Shown here: positions 22,990 through 34,303 of the stretch, in pieces
How positions within the stretch are numbered: position 1 is the stretch's first letter
How the letters are laid out: each line of letters begins with the position of its first letter
Program-made: the position numbers and the translations under genes
Source of the DNA: Prinsepia uniflora
Lineage: Eukaryota > Streptophyta > Magnoliopsida > Rosales > Rosaceae
DNA length: 64,000 nt
Direction: 5' to 3'
NCBI GenBank assembly: GCA_032719365.1
Contig: CM064868.1
Span: forward strand, 4,990,001 to 5,054,000
The notes under the pieces: model-generated
What the model saw: only the letters and a program-made list of their open reading frames with translations
The model's database searches: none
What the model was told of the DNA's origin: nothing

Positions 22990-25138
22990 TCAACCTATTC
23001 TTGAGTTGTCTCTTCCGAAGACAAGAGTAGTAGCCCAGTTCACTGCAACATAGAACCTGTTCCTCCAACTCACAACATGAGTAAGATAAGCTGACCTCCA
23101 AATCAACCAGCTAACAAATCCCGCATGGGACAACCCTTTTCCATCCTGCCGAATTTACCCAAGAGATTAAGAAAATTGCTTCTTTGCAAGCACATTGGTG
23201 CTGAAGCATTATTAAGGGGAAGAACATTGTACCTTAGACTGTCTTAAATCGACCAAAGCCTTGTAGGCTCCAACTGTTGCCATGCTTCCAAGATGTCTGT
23301 AGACGAAAGGGTCTCCTAGAGAGATGTCTTTCGCGCTTAACGCTTTGCCAGCGTTCTGAACCCCGATTTTGTTAAACAACTCCACCAGAAACATTCCCTG
23401 CCTTTCTGCCACCTATTTGAAAGAGAAGTGAAAGTGGTAAATTCAAAAATCTAGGAAAACAGATCCACAATACGATGATTTAGGCTTGTGTAACTTCTAG
23501 AGTACAAAATGATTGTAACCTGGGCTAAAGCGGGAAGCACGGGCCTCCCTGTCTGCTCAAGAAAACCAGCGCAATCTCCAAGCGCAAACACATCTTCCAC
23601 GGAAGGAACCCGCATCCACCCATCAATGCCAATCCTGTCTCAGTCAATAGAGCGCATTTTAGATGGTTGAGACAAAAGGAAGAGTAGAGTAAAGAAATGT
23701 AGGTGCACATATGATAGACCTTCCACCGGGGGACTTGGGAAGATCGAGTGACTTCACAAACTCCGAGGGACCAACGCCGGTAGACCAGACCAAAAGGCCA
23801 TATGGGACATCAGTGCCATCGTTGAGAACTATCTTTTTGGCGTGCACTTCTTTCACAACACCTCGCATAAGGCGAACACCACACTGATGCAAAAAAGTTC
23901 ACATTTGAAATCAGTCTCAAGCCTTAATAGCCCTTTTGAATGTTAGAAATCAAGTTAACTTACCTTGGTTAAGTGATTTGTTGCATATTGCCTTAACCCA
24001 ACATCAAAGGATGACAAAATCTCATTTGCATGAAAAAACAGAGAAAACCAGAATTTATGAATTCATAGTTTCTCTACACAAATCTTTCAATGCATGAATA
24101 TCAAGAGAATTACTTAAGAGTACCTCAATGAGAGTGACTTTGATGTCATCCTTAACATGTGTATACCGTTCACGGACATCTTTCAAGATGAAATCGCTCA
24201 ATTCGCCGCTGAACTCCACTCCTGTGGGGCCACCTCCAATAACAACACAATGTAGGAGACGCTTCCTTTCTTCCTCTGATATGCCTGTAAATGGAAAAGC
24301 ATGTATAGTATGTATGATGAAACCAATTCTTGGTTAATTTCTTCAATTAGTCCTTGTGAAATTAAAAAAAGGCCTTCAAATATCCATCTTTGAGGGACGT
24401 ATATAACAACTACCTGGATTTTCAGAGAGCATCAAGTTCAAGAGAAGCTTCTTCCTAATCTCCTGGGCATGATTCACTTCACGAAGAAAAAATGCATGTT
24501 CCTTCACACCCTTGATGCCAATGTCAGGGGTTCAGCTCCAGCAGCTATGACAAGCTTGTCATAGGCAACTTTGAACCTGTAAGGTTCATCAGATAAACCA
24601 CCATTGCTGTCTGTCTCGCAATAAACCTACAACAATGAAGACGATTAACTTTTATGTTACTATGAATTCAAGATCAATGCCTGGTTAACTTAGCTGCCCT
24701 AACAATATTTTAACATGGTATTACATTGCAATCCGTAGACGAAAAATGTTGATATGTACATTGTCTAGAAATAAACTCTTGGAGAGGATTGACTTACCTC
24801 ATGTTTGTCTGTGTCAAGGCCAAGACAGGAAGCCATATAAAAGTATGAATTGGGACCTGTTGCCAATGTAGATTGTATATGACTAACAGGTTCAGCTACT
24901 GAACGGAATTCCAGGGTACCAACACATGTTGAAGCAAGCAGAGGAGTGAAGACCATGTGGTTTCTCGGCGATATGCAAACAACATCATATAGCTTGGTGT
25001 CAAGTCCCTTAAGGAATCGACAAGCAGCCCAGCCAGTACCAAGAACAACCACTCTTGGCTTTTCTCCTGGCTTGGTAGCTTCTAGTCCTGCATACTTAGG
25101 GTTGCTATACTCGAAATCAGATTCCTCAACAATCCTTT

Positions 25139-25819
25139 TGTTAGGAAATTAATCCTCCGCCACGCAATTGCTAACAATAAAGATGAAAAAAGAAAATAAA
25201 GAAATCAAGAACACAAAAGATTTAACGAGGTTCGGCCAATTAACTTTCCTACGTCCTCGGAGAGTTTTCTCCTTCACTATGAAAGAATACAAAATACAAG
25301 ATTACACTACTCAAGTTTATACCCAACTTGAGCCCTTGTACCCAATAGGATACCCCTTGTACACCCTCTCTCAACCCGAGAAAATCACTCTACCCCAAAG
25401 AGCTATACACACTCTTTCACCTTCTCTTAACCGAGAAGATCACTCTCCTCCAAGAGCTATACACACTCTTGAAGTGCTCAAGAAGATCACTCTAGCCCAA
25501 GAGCTATACACACTCTTGAAGCACCCTCTCACTTGTGAGGTGTTCTCCTTGATGTTGAAATGTGACCAAGCTCTCCACCTTATATAGTGCTTAAGGCACA
25601 AGTTGTATTTGTGCTTTTCCAATGTGGGACAATTTCCTCACATTTCAACATCCTTCATTGAAGTCCATTCATGCACCTTCTTCAATTAATGTTCTTCTTC
25701 ATGAAGCTTCCACATCAATCTTTTCCTACAAGGTTGAATGAACAACACCATGTATTTATTCCCAATACATAATCAAATTCAATGCATTAATAATCCACTA
25801 AGGAGACATTAACTCAACA
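25139..25819 (-). repeat. 3' LTR of the copia derivative
   Basis: 681 bp, TG...CA ends. The polypurine tract lies at 25820-25834. It differs from its partner at about ten positions. Confidence 0.95.
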
Positions 25820-26031
25820 ATCTCCCCCTGCCGACTTAGGTGGATAATGTTGCATCACCACTTCAATCCCTGAAGTTCATCTCAAATTGAGATACCGCTT
25901 GATATACCCACAAGCATTCCATTGGCCTTATTCTTGTACCAACTACACATACCCCGAATCAGTTGCATACGATCCTAGCTCCCCCTGATTCAAAATGGCC
26001 AATGCTATGTGCAGCTGCTCCGAGTCAACAA

Positions 26032-27414
26032 TTACCAGTTGGCTCCGAAGAGGGACCTCGACTTTGCCTCTTCCTTAGTAGGATTATCCTTCTCACCATC
26101 GTCTGAAACTTGGAAACATGTAGATAGCGTCTCTGCTGTGCCCGCAAACGAGACCCGCTTCAGGTACCTGTTCTCCTGTGCACCCTGTTTCCCAACAACC
26201 TTCGAGGTCTGAGTTTTTTCTATCAGACGGAACATACTTTTACATTTTTCTCCCTTCATTAGGACCATGCAGCCACGTGACACTTTCATAACTCCCCCTG
26301 CTGACGAAACCTTGCAGCCCTTGGAGTCTAGTTGGCTCAAGGATATTAGATTTCTCCGGAACTTTGGGACATACACCACATTACCCAATGTTCGAACTGC
26401 TCCATCGAACATCTTGATCTTCACAGTTCCCGTACCCATGACACGATGTCTTGTGCCATCACCCCAAGTCACAAATCCTTGGACTTCTTGGAACTTATCA
26501 AAATATTCTCTCCTGGAGCAAAGGTGATGAGAACAACCACTATCTAATATCCAATAATCTTGAGAAAAAATGTAATTACCTTTGGAGACTGTGAGAAGTT
26601 CTTCAAAATCTCTAGACATCTCCGCTACACCAGCCAATGAGCAATCTGAGCCCTTATCGTCCTTCTCTTTCATCAATGGACAATCCGGCTTTATGTGTCC
26701 CCACTCCTTGCACTTGTAGCATTGCTTGCCCTTTCCTCTGCCTCTGGATTTAGACCTGCTATCCTCACTAAATCCCCTCGCAGTTGACCTTCCCTTACGA
26801 TTCTGTTCATGAGCAATGAAGACGGAACCTTGAGAATCATCGGCTTTCCTTCTCTTCTCATGTGATAAGAGAGTCGATTCTACATCCTCCATCTTCAGTG
26901 TATCCTTACCATACACAATTTTAGTAACAATATTCTCATATGAATCGGGAAGCGAGGTAAGAAGTAAAAGGGCTTGATCTTCTTCCTCAATTTTAACCTC
27001 AACTCTTGATAGTTGATTTATCAATCCCTTGAACACATTCATGTGCTCCATGAGATTCGCACCTTCTCGCATCTTGAGCTTGTAGAGATCCCGCTTTAAA
27101 TTCAGCTTCGTTTGCAAGCCTTTCCCAAGATAAAGCTTCTCCATTTTCTCCCAAAGCTCAGGTGCAGAATCTACATCATTAACATTATTTATAATATTGT
27201 CAGCAATATAAAGCCTAATAGTGCTGACACACATGGACTCCAACTCGTCCCAATCTTCATCTGACATCTTCTCTGGCTTCGCATCCTTCCCCTTCAACGA
27301 TCTTGCAAGGCCTTGTTGAACTAGGATGTCCTTCACCCTCCTTTGCCATAGAGTGAAATTTCCTTTTCCATCAAACTGCTCCACCTTGAAATGTGAACCG
27401 CTAGAACTTGCCAT
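26032..27414 (-). CDS. Gag-protease polyprotein fragment of the copia derivative
   Basis: The frame is open for 474 codons if read from 27456, but the likely start is the MASSSG methionine at 27414 (460 residues), just inside the primer binding site. It shows the copia gag N-terminus (K-V-E-Q-F-D-G-K-G-N-F, W-Q-R-R-V-K), a UBN2-type gag domain, a basic R-G-R-G-K linker and a CCHC zinc knuckle (CYKCKEWGHIKPDC). The protease active-site region follows (WILDSGCSHHLCS) with the downstream T-W-G-D-G and N-L-I-S-L-S-Q-L motifs. It then stops about 40 residues after the protease similarity fades; the join marks the internal deletion that removed the remaining pol. No frameshift or stop interrupts it, consistent with youth. 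It packages RNA into virus-like particles in intact relatives. Confidence 0.85.
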   Translation of the reverse strand: MASSSGSHFKVEQFDGKGNFTLWQRRVKDILVQQGLARSLKGKDAKPEKMSDEDWDELESMCVSTIRLYIADNIINNVNDVDSAPELWEKMEKLYLGKGLQTKLNLKRDLYKLKMREGANLMEHMNVFKGLINQLSRVEVKIEEEDQALLLLTSLPDSYENIVTKIVYGKDTLKMEDVESTLLSHEKRRKADDSQGSVFIAHEQNRKGRSTARGFSEDSRSKSRGRGKGKQCYKCKEWGHIKPDCPLMKEKDDKGSDCSLAGVAEMSRDFEELLTVSKGNYIFSQDYWILDSGCSHHLCSRREYFDKFQEVQGFVTWGDGTRHRVMGTGTVKIKMFDGAVRTLGNVVYVPKFRRNLISLSQLDSKGCKVSSAGGVMKVSRGCMVLMKGEKCKSMFRLIEKTQTSKVVGKQGAQENRYLKRVSFAGTAETLSTCFQVSDDGEKDNPTKEEAKSRSLFGANW

Positions 27415-27457
27415 GGCAAACCGCTCAAGATCGATAAACCGAAGCTCTGATACCATT

Positions 27458-28138
27458 TGTTAGGAAATTAATCCTCCGTCACGCAATTGCTAACAATAAA
27501 GATGAAAAAAGAAAATAAAGAAACCAAGAACACAAAAGATTTAACGAGGTTCGGCCAATTAACTTGCCTACGTCCTCGGAGAGTTTTCTCCTTTACTATG
27601 AAAGAATACAAAATACAAGATTACACTACTCAAGTTTATACCCAACTTGAGCCCTTGTACCCAATAGGATACCCCTTGTACACCCTCTCTCAACCCGAGA
27701 AAATCACTCTACCCCAAAGAGCTATACACACTCTTTCACCTTCTCTTAACCGAGAAGATCACTCTACTTCAAGAGCTATACACACTCTTAAAGTGCTCAA
27801 GAAGATCACTCTAGCCCAAGAGCTATACACACTCTTGAAGCACCCACTCACTTGTGAGGTGTTCTCCTTGATGTTGAAATGTGACCAAGCTCTCCACCTT
27901 ATATAGTGCTTAAGGCACAAGTTGTATTTGTGCTTTTCCAATGTGGGATAATTTCCTCACATTTCAACATCCTTCATTGAAGTCCATTCATGCACCTTCT
28001 TCAATTAATGCTCTTCTTCATGAAGCTTCCACATCAATCTTTTCCTACAAGGTTGAATGAACAACACCATGTATTTATTCCCAATACATAATCAAATTCA
28101 ATGCATTAATAATCCACTAAGGAGACATTAACTCAACA
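27458..28138 (-). repeat. 5' LTR of the copia derivative
   Basis: 681 bp, TG...CA ends. The primer binding site complementary to initiator tRNA-Met lies just below 27456. Its terminal TGTTGA supplies the premature stop in the interrupted NDA exon. Confidence 0.95.
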
Positions 28139-28524
28139 CCTTTCTGTAGAAGGGAGTTGATGATTTGGAGTCACACTTATTCCCCTACTCCAGACACTAA
28201 TGTGATTCACCTTTGAGATGCTGGAGAGGTACGAAAGGTTTCTATTTCTTGTGCCGCTTTCAAGTGAAGGTAAGGAACAAAATTTCCGTGTGGATGCTCC
28301 CGCACAGAATATATCCTTTTCACCTGTAGGCACAGATGCTCCTGATGATGACCATCTAAAGCCATTTTTTCCAGTCCTGGCAATCCTTTCAAATACCATT
28401 TTAGGAGTACTGGTTACTTAAGCAAGACTAACAAGTACTCTTTGAACCTTCTAAAGAGAACCAATTGGTGCTTGTTCAAGTTCAACCTGTTGAAATTGAA
28501 CCAAGGAAGCTTGAAGGAGTGAGA

Positions 28525-28532
28525 TATTTATA
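28525..28532 (-). promoter_or_regulatory. Putative TATA box of the NDA gene
   Basis: TATAAATA on the minus strand lies about 125 bp upstream of the ATG at 28399. No competing TATA is nearer. Confidence 0.45.
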
Positions 28533-29726
28533 AAAATTGCAGCACTTGTTGAAGTTGTATTTGAAAGTAGGAGACATTACAGGTAGCTGAGTGACACTCC
28601 AAAGAGGTGGAGGGGTAAGATGACAATAGGCAGGACAATTAGAGCTACACTCCAATCAAAGCAAAGTAAGATTACTAGCATTTGACAACGATGGTGTCCA
28701 AGACACTTCTTGACTAGAAAACAAAAACCAGCTCAGATTTGGAGATCGCTGATGGCAGAAACAAAGAGAAAGCTCTTTGTAAGCTTGGGAGTCAAGAACA
28801 TAAGAAATAGTAGCCTTTTTTATGCGTTGGCTACAGACACATTAACAAATAATAAGCAACTAGATCCAACCCAGGTCGTCACTCTTTGGTCTTTTCAGTC
28901 CAAACAAAATTATTTGAAGACAATGACAATTCCAACCTCCAGATTTACGATAAATTTTCTGCAATTTATCCATTTAGATGAATAAATTGGATGGCAGCAA
29001 GCAAGAAAACTACACCAACAGAAGATCTCTGCTTTGATTACAAAAATTCAGAAAAAAATTAAAACTTTCAAGTTCAATAATCAAACAATAATAAGTAGCC
29101 CATCAGCATTTTAACATGCAGATAATCAAAAATCACAAAAACAAAAAAGAGAAAACACGATCTTCACGAAGAAGAAAGTTGAAGAACATTTACAGTAGCT
29201 TTGGAGCGACGAATCCAAGATTCTTGGAGCAGCTTCTTAACACAAAGGAGAAAGGGTTTCCATGTCTGCTTCTATGAATCGAGGGTTGGCCACCAAATCT
29301 TAAATACTGATCTTATTAAAAATGTGGAATGCGAAAGTGGAGGCCGGAGGCAGTTGAAAGGCGCCGACTTGGGGCGCAAGGAAAGGTACGTTTCTATGAT
29401 TTGAGAGGCAAATATTATTATACTAAAATTGCAAATGTTAAAACAGTGGACAATATAATCGGCCGGCTTCAAAGTTCGAAGGAGAGGGCAGAAACAAGCA
29501 TTGATGAAAAGGCTAATTAATCTACAGAGGAAGGAGAGAATGCTACTGTGTGATAGAGTGCTGGTATCGCCCTTAATACGACGAACGATTACACCACTGT
29601 CCGGTGTCGTTTCGGTCAATGTTTGACAAATAGATGTTCTTCAGTGGGTCCCACTCCCCTAAACCGACCCGACGGTTCTCCCAGAAGTATGTAATAACGT
29701 GAGAACTCATTGGAAGCTAACTATTT
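28533..29726. other. Upstream region of NDA, no recognised gene
   Basis: Open frames on both strands at 29200-29620 have no domain similarity I can recognise and overlap each other, so they are not called. The interval ends at the hAT element. Confidence 0.45.
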
Positions 29727-30400
29727 TAGCTCTGGCATGGTTCGGTATGGAGGTGATACCGAAACCATACTAAATAATTTTAACCGGTTCAGTACGGTAT
29801 GATATTTCTAAATATAAAATTGATACCGTACCATATCGTACCAATTAAGTTCGGTACGGTTTCGGTTTTGAAGCCAAATTCATAATTTCATTTATTTATT
29901 ACTTGATTCAATGTCTAAAAACAACATTTTGATAAAATTGAGAAATTAGGACTCTTGTTGAGTAACAAATATTGCTCAAAATGTATAGAAAATTCATAAC
30001 CTAATCAATCTCAATACATCAACTAAAATTAACAACATTAACTAAAAAACCCTAACAAATTATTAAATCCATCAACTAAAAAACTCTTAAAATACAATTA
30101 AATCTATCAACTAAATTAGTATACAATTAAATCTATCAACTAAATTAATATACAATTAAATCTATCATTAGCTATTAGATTATTTGGGGTTTTTTATTGT
30201 TGAATTTAATTTAATTTTTAATTAATTAAAAAAATTAAAACCGATTCGGTTTCGGTATGGGACAGTATTCCTTAACATCGAAACCGATCCCGTACCGATT
30301 TAAACCGGTACGGTACCGATCATCCTTTCGGTTTTTTTCTGGTTTGATATGATACGAGACGGGATGGTTTCGATATTTCGAGACAATATACCCACCCCTA
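29727..30400. mobile_element. hAT-like MITE, second member, about 674 bp
   Basis: The left end reads TAGCTCTGGCATGG and the right end ACCCACCCCTA; reverse-complemented, the right end gives TAGGGGTGGGT, a hAT-type terminus. Subterminal CGGTACGGTA-rich arms match those of the element at 8815. The flanking 8-mers (aactattt and cttaaaac) do not match, so the target duplication is decayed or the boundary is a few bases off. Confidence 0.65.
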
Positions 30401-32004
30401 CTTAAAACCCCAAACCCTAGCAACGACAAAAATTCATGGTCAGAAAAGTTTTAGGGGTAGGTGGGAAAATGGAAAGTCACTTCAATTCTCTCGTCTCCCA
30501 AGACTTCGGGACCGCCCTTTCTGTTTTTCTTTCCTTTTTTAATTTATGTGGGCATGTCATAGCTCCGAAGGCCTAAAATATGAGTCAGTATGGGCCTATG
30601 TTATGACTCAGGCCAATCAAAGTCTACTCTGTATTGTATACATTGTTCAAAATGATAGTCTCGCTTAGGAATGATTACGCGTTTCAGTAGATTTGCGAAT
30701 AAATTTATTTATATATATATATATATATATTTTTTTTTTAATAAGTTTATATATATAGTTATATAAGTTATATATATATATATATATATATATTTAATTA
30801 TACAAGTTATTTATTTGTTAAATATTTAGAATTAAAAAAGAGATAATAAATTTAAAAAAAATATAGAATGTGGTACAATAAAATTAATAAAAAACTTACA
30901 ATTTCAACATTTATAATTCTCAACTCAATTTATTTATCTAGATAATTAATTTTTTTTTTTTTGCAATTATTTGATAGTATTCATTATATTATTAATTTGT
31001 TGAATTTTGTTTTTAAAAAAAAACCCTCCTAAGTCCAGCCTAATTTCCCAGACATTAGACCTCTATCGACCGCCCTAGGAGCGTCTAACACTATTTTGAA
31101 CATATATTAATTGTATAACATAACATTGACGTTTTATTATTGTTATTTTGTTTGTCAAACTAAATTTGATAATAGGAAGAGAAAGAGATTTTTACTTTAG
31201 CAATGTTTGTTTATAGTTGTCAAACGTTGAGAACATTCTTTTATCATTCTTATATCATGATTATGATTATTGACATGAAAATTTTCCTTTTAAATCTTGT
31301 ACTCACAATGTAGTTTATGGTTTTGAAAGTAAGCCTATGTGTTTTTTTTTTTTTTTTTTTTTCAAATGTTGATTGTAGAAGTTTGATATATTTGAAAGGA
31401 TAAAGTTTATATGAGTTTGATTACATATTTAAAACATGAAAGCAATTTGAGATATTGGAGAAAGCCAAAGTAAGAAAAAATGAGTGAACATTATTAATTC
31501 TTGATTTGGGATAGGAAGCAACTAGACAACTGGTCAAATAGATGGAAGTGTGAAATTTATCTTTTTCAGTTATTAGTATTATTCGAAATTTATCTTCTTC
31601 ACTTAATCGTCTTGTATATTTTTATTGTGAAGTATAAAATGCAAGGAAGAGCAGAGCGTGAGGTAGTTGGATTTGCAATCAGAACAAGAAGGGATTTAAA
31701 AAAGTCATTACACAAAATTCTTCTGGTTTCCTTTATGGTTTTATTTATTTTTTATAATATAACGAGAACGTTTAAGGTGGTCAATAACAAAAGAAATTTC
31801 ATATTAAGAATTTATAACGCCACATCAACATATCACGTGATGTATTGTTACACTATAAAATTTACACATCACCTATAGATTAGTAATGAAGTGAACAAGT
31901 TATCAAGAGAAAGGATTAAGCAATTTGTACTGAGGAGAAAGAATATGTACGCTACGCTTCTCGCTTGAATTGGTCAGCAACCTTCGGTTCTATTGGCATT
32001 CTAG
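30401..32004. other. AT-rich intergenic region with simple repeats
   Basis: It holds (TA)n microsatellites at about 30711-30792 and a poly-T run near 31340-31361. The open frame at 31501-31878 is AT-rich and lacks any signature. The last part includes the 3' region of the nuclease gene. Confidence 0.55.
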
Positions 32005-33903
32005 TTAGGTGGGTGAATGTGATGCTTCATCATCAACAACTTCTGTTTGTTGACCGGAAGAGAAGACGCGGTTGAGGATAGCAGCCAAGCGGACCCCGCC
32101 TTGAGCAATTCTTTTCTCCACAATAGGTAGCCGGGGAAGGAAGTAATCCTCTGATAATATCAATTAGATTGTTAATCAGAGTTACACTAAAAACTATGCA
32201 GTGACAATAAAAATGATCTAGATGATTCATAATCAACCAGGAGAAACTAAAAAGGAAAATTTGTCAAAATTTGTAACTAGGTTTCTTAAGTTACGTACCT
32301 GTCAGTGTATCACCCTTCTCGACATTTTTGTAACCCCACTTGCAAGCTATGTTTATACTCTCCGTGGCATACCTATTGAACAAGGTATTCGATGCAAAAA
32401 TCGACATTGGATAACAAAAGAATAAGAGTAGCTAAACGCGTGTGTAGGTAGGTATATGCATGTGTTTTGAGAGGGAGGGCTTACTTGTTTATACACGAAC
32501 GGTGATCATCACAATGTTTCCATGATGTAACATCATCAGACCAGATCCCCTATTTACGTACGTAGTACACAACAAAATTAGAATGCATAACACAAATAGC
32601 TTAAGACCTAAGTTGTTTAATAATCTGATTTAGAAAGTAAACATTGGTGCTCACATCTGTGATGTTTCCCTGTATGTCTTGTAGGAGAAGTTCCATGTCT
32701 TTGTCATAATAGTCCTTCATAGCCTGTTGTATAATCTCCCTATCCCATACCTGCAAAACCAAGAAATTTCTTCTTTTTAATTCTCAAACAAATCGAAATT
32801 GTTAAAACCCAACTTCTTATTTTCGTTTTTGTTTTTGTTTCTTGTAAACATGTCTACCTGTTTACAAAGTCTATATCAAGGTACAAGTGACAGTGCTTAC
32901 ATGGTGGAGATTTGATTTATGCCTGTACCAACGCAAGTCTATCGTGTTTCCGCCCTCATCTGTCGTGAACCCAACATGCATTGGCTGCCAAAACACACAA
33001 GAAGATGATCAGAAACATAGAAGCTTTAGAAATCCTTACAAAGAAAAAAACATGTTTGGAATTGCCAACATACGTAAATACCTGATGGATATCTCCCATA
33101 AAGTGTGACAAGAAGAGCAAGGCCTCAGTCATATTATCTGCAAAGGGTCAAAGATAAAGAGACTATGAATTGTTGTTGTACAATCCAAGCAAAGCGATTG
33201 ACAAAGCCTAAACTATAAATTGATTGTAAATCTAATAAAATTAGAGTTACTTACATCGACGGTCAGAGGTTCCTTCTGTGTAGTGTGAAAGCTGAGAGGT
33301 GAAATTTTGGACGGCACCAGCAACACACATGTCCTTCAAGCCATGTGGATCATGACAATCCCCTGTTAACCCATATCAAAGTCAAGATGAATTAGCTAAT
33401 GTTACATTTCTTGATGACTAAGAAACTAAACCCTAGAGCGTACTCGAGTAGTCAAAGCTGCAAGCATTATCAGGTGTGTCAATGAAGTGAAGCGGGCTAG
33501 TCCACCGGTATCTGTACCAATGCCGGATTTGGTCTGGCCATACACAGAGAGCTGACAAGTCGCCATCCACGTCGTGAGGTAGTAAATTCCTTACAGCTTC
33601 TGCGGCCTCAGGCTCTAGAAGTGCCTGCAGTACAGTTTCAGTAAAAGTATTGCTTGTAGTGATTGTATTTTTTTTATTTTATTTACATAATTTTAAACTA
33701 GGGTGGGCCGTCATTTCCTGTGAGAATGATCCTATTAATGACATGAGGAATGGGATTAGCATTACCTGTGCAATCCTGCATGTCATGATATGACCCTCTT
33801 TGCTCCATCCTTGAGCTCTTGGAACCGTAATTGAAACAAAAGCAAGCAACAAAACAAACCCATGAAGGGAAAATCCCCCAAAGTTTCTCAACATGTTCAT
33901 CAT
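32005..33903 (-). CDS. S1/P1-type endonuclease (plant ENDO/BFN family)
   Basis: A secreted zinc-dependent nuclease that cleaves single-stranded DNA and RNA to 5'-nucleotides, typically used in senescence and programmed cell death. Nine exons: 33903-33766, 33624-33444, 33362-33255, 33137-33082, 32984-32901, 32750-32655, 32549-32485, 32372-32299, 32150-32005. They sum to 948 nt (315 aa) with every junction GT-AG and in phase. A signal peptide (about 1-32) ends AQG, so the mature protein starts at Trp33, the N-terminal zinc ligand of this family. The other ligands are all visible: His38, Asp77, His92, His154, Asp158, His164, His188 and Asp192 (mature Asp45 and His60 match P1 nuclease numbering). 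N-glycosylation sequons occur at 126, 144 and near 219. It looks intact. A decayed tandem copy lies just upstream. Confidence 0.92.
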
Positions 33904-33966
33904 AATTTCTCTTTATTGAGAAAAATCCAAATAATTTGTTCCTCAATATGAAGGCACCATACAAAT

Positions 33967-33974
33967 TATTTATA
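33967..33974 (-). promoter_or_regulatory. TATA box of the nuclease gene
   Basis: TATAAATA on the minus strand lies about 65 bp upstream of the ATG at 33903, implying a leader of roughly 35 bases. Confidence 0.65.
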
Positions 33975-34303
33975 GAGGTCGCAGAAGCCAGGACTTGGTT
34001 TGTCATATTTACAAGTCATCCAACGTGTTTAATGAGTACAAGTTTAGTCTTCCAACTATTTTAAGTGCCCCAAAAGCTAATCCTTTGTTTCTTCAACACA
34101 AGCAAGCTGGGATGAGGTGGAGCATATTCTGGGAATATTGAGGGCATCATTAACATATTAGGAATATATTAAAACTTCACTAATTGGGTCCATGAGGGAG
34201 GTCTTATAGGGAGCTTCAAGCTTTTAAACAAAAATGGTGGCCCCCACTAGGTGATATATCCTTTAAAGATGCATCCCTATCTTCTAGCTTCATGCTTGCT
34301 TCT

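Larger units (their letters stand above)
25139..28138 (-). mobile_element. Ty1/copia deletion derivative inserted in the NDA gene, TSD ccttt
   Basis: Two 681-bp LTRs (25139-25819 and 27458-28138) start TGTTAGG and end CTCAACA. The flanking 5-mers are both ccttt (25134-25138, 28139-28143). On the minus strand the 5' LTR is followed by primer binding site TGGTATCAGAGC, and the 3' LTR is preceded by polypurine tract GGCAGGGGGAGA. The internal part encodes only gag and the start of protease; integrase, reverse transcriptase and RNase H are absent, so it must be mobilised in trans. By eye I count about 10 mismatches between the LTRs (about 98.5% identity), which points to a recent insertion. Each LTR has a TATA-like CTATATAA on the minus strand (25580-25587 and 27899-27906). 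Confidence 0.95.
22990..28399 (-). pseudogene. NDA: Broken internal alternative NAD(P)H dehydrogenase, mitochondrial (NDA type)
   Basis: The gene would encode a type II rotenone-insensitive NAD(P)H:ubiquinone oxidoreductase of the inner mitochondrial membrane, matrix side. Exon 1 starts at ATG 28399 with a basic, Ser-rich presequence and resumes beyond the transposon at 25133-24798 with the FAD-binding GTGWAACRF motif and SPRNHMVFTPLL. Later exons are 24626-24414, 24284-24124 (second nucleotide-binding motif GGGPTGVEFSGEL), 24029-23964, 23883-23720, 23634-23520, 23412-23233 and 23145-22990, ending WRNRFYVAVNW...FGRDNSRIG. Without lesions the frame sums to about 550 codons, near the family size. 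Lesions: a 3.0-kb copia insertion in exon 1 that adds a stop two codons in; one T missing at about 24520 in exon 2, giving an early TGA; and an AT instead of AG at the exon 4 acceptor (24030-24031). Identity is strong; loss of function is inferred. Confidence 0.9.

Noticed and set aside
26009..26527. Plus-strand frames across 26009-26527
   Set aside because: They are antisense shadows of the copia gag-protease frame.
29200..29620. Overlapping frames on both strands upstream of the hAT element
   Set aside because: No signature, no splice structure and no promoter; they overlap one another.
31501..31878. 125-codon plus-strand frame
   Set aside because: AT-rich, hydrophobic by composition, no recognised family.
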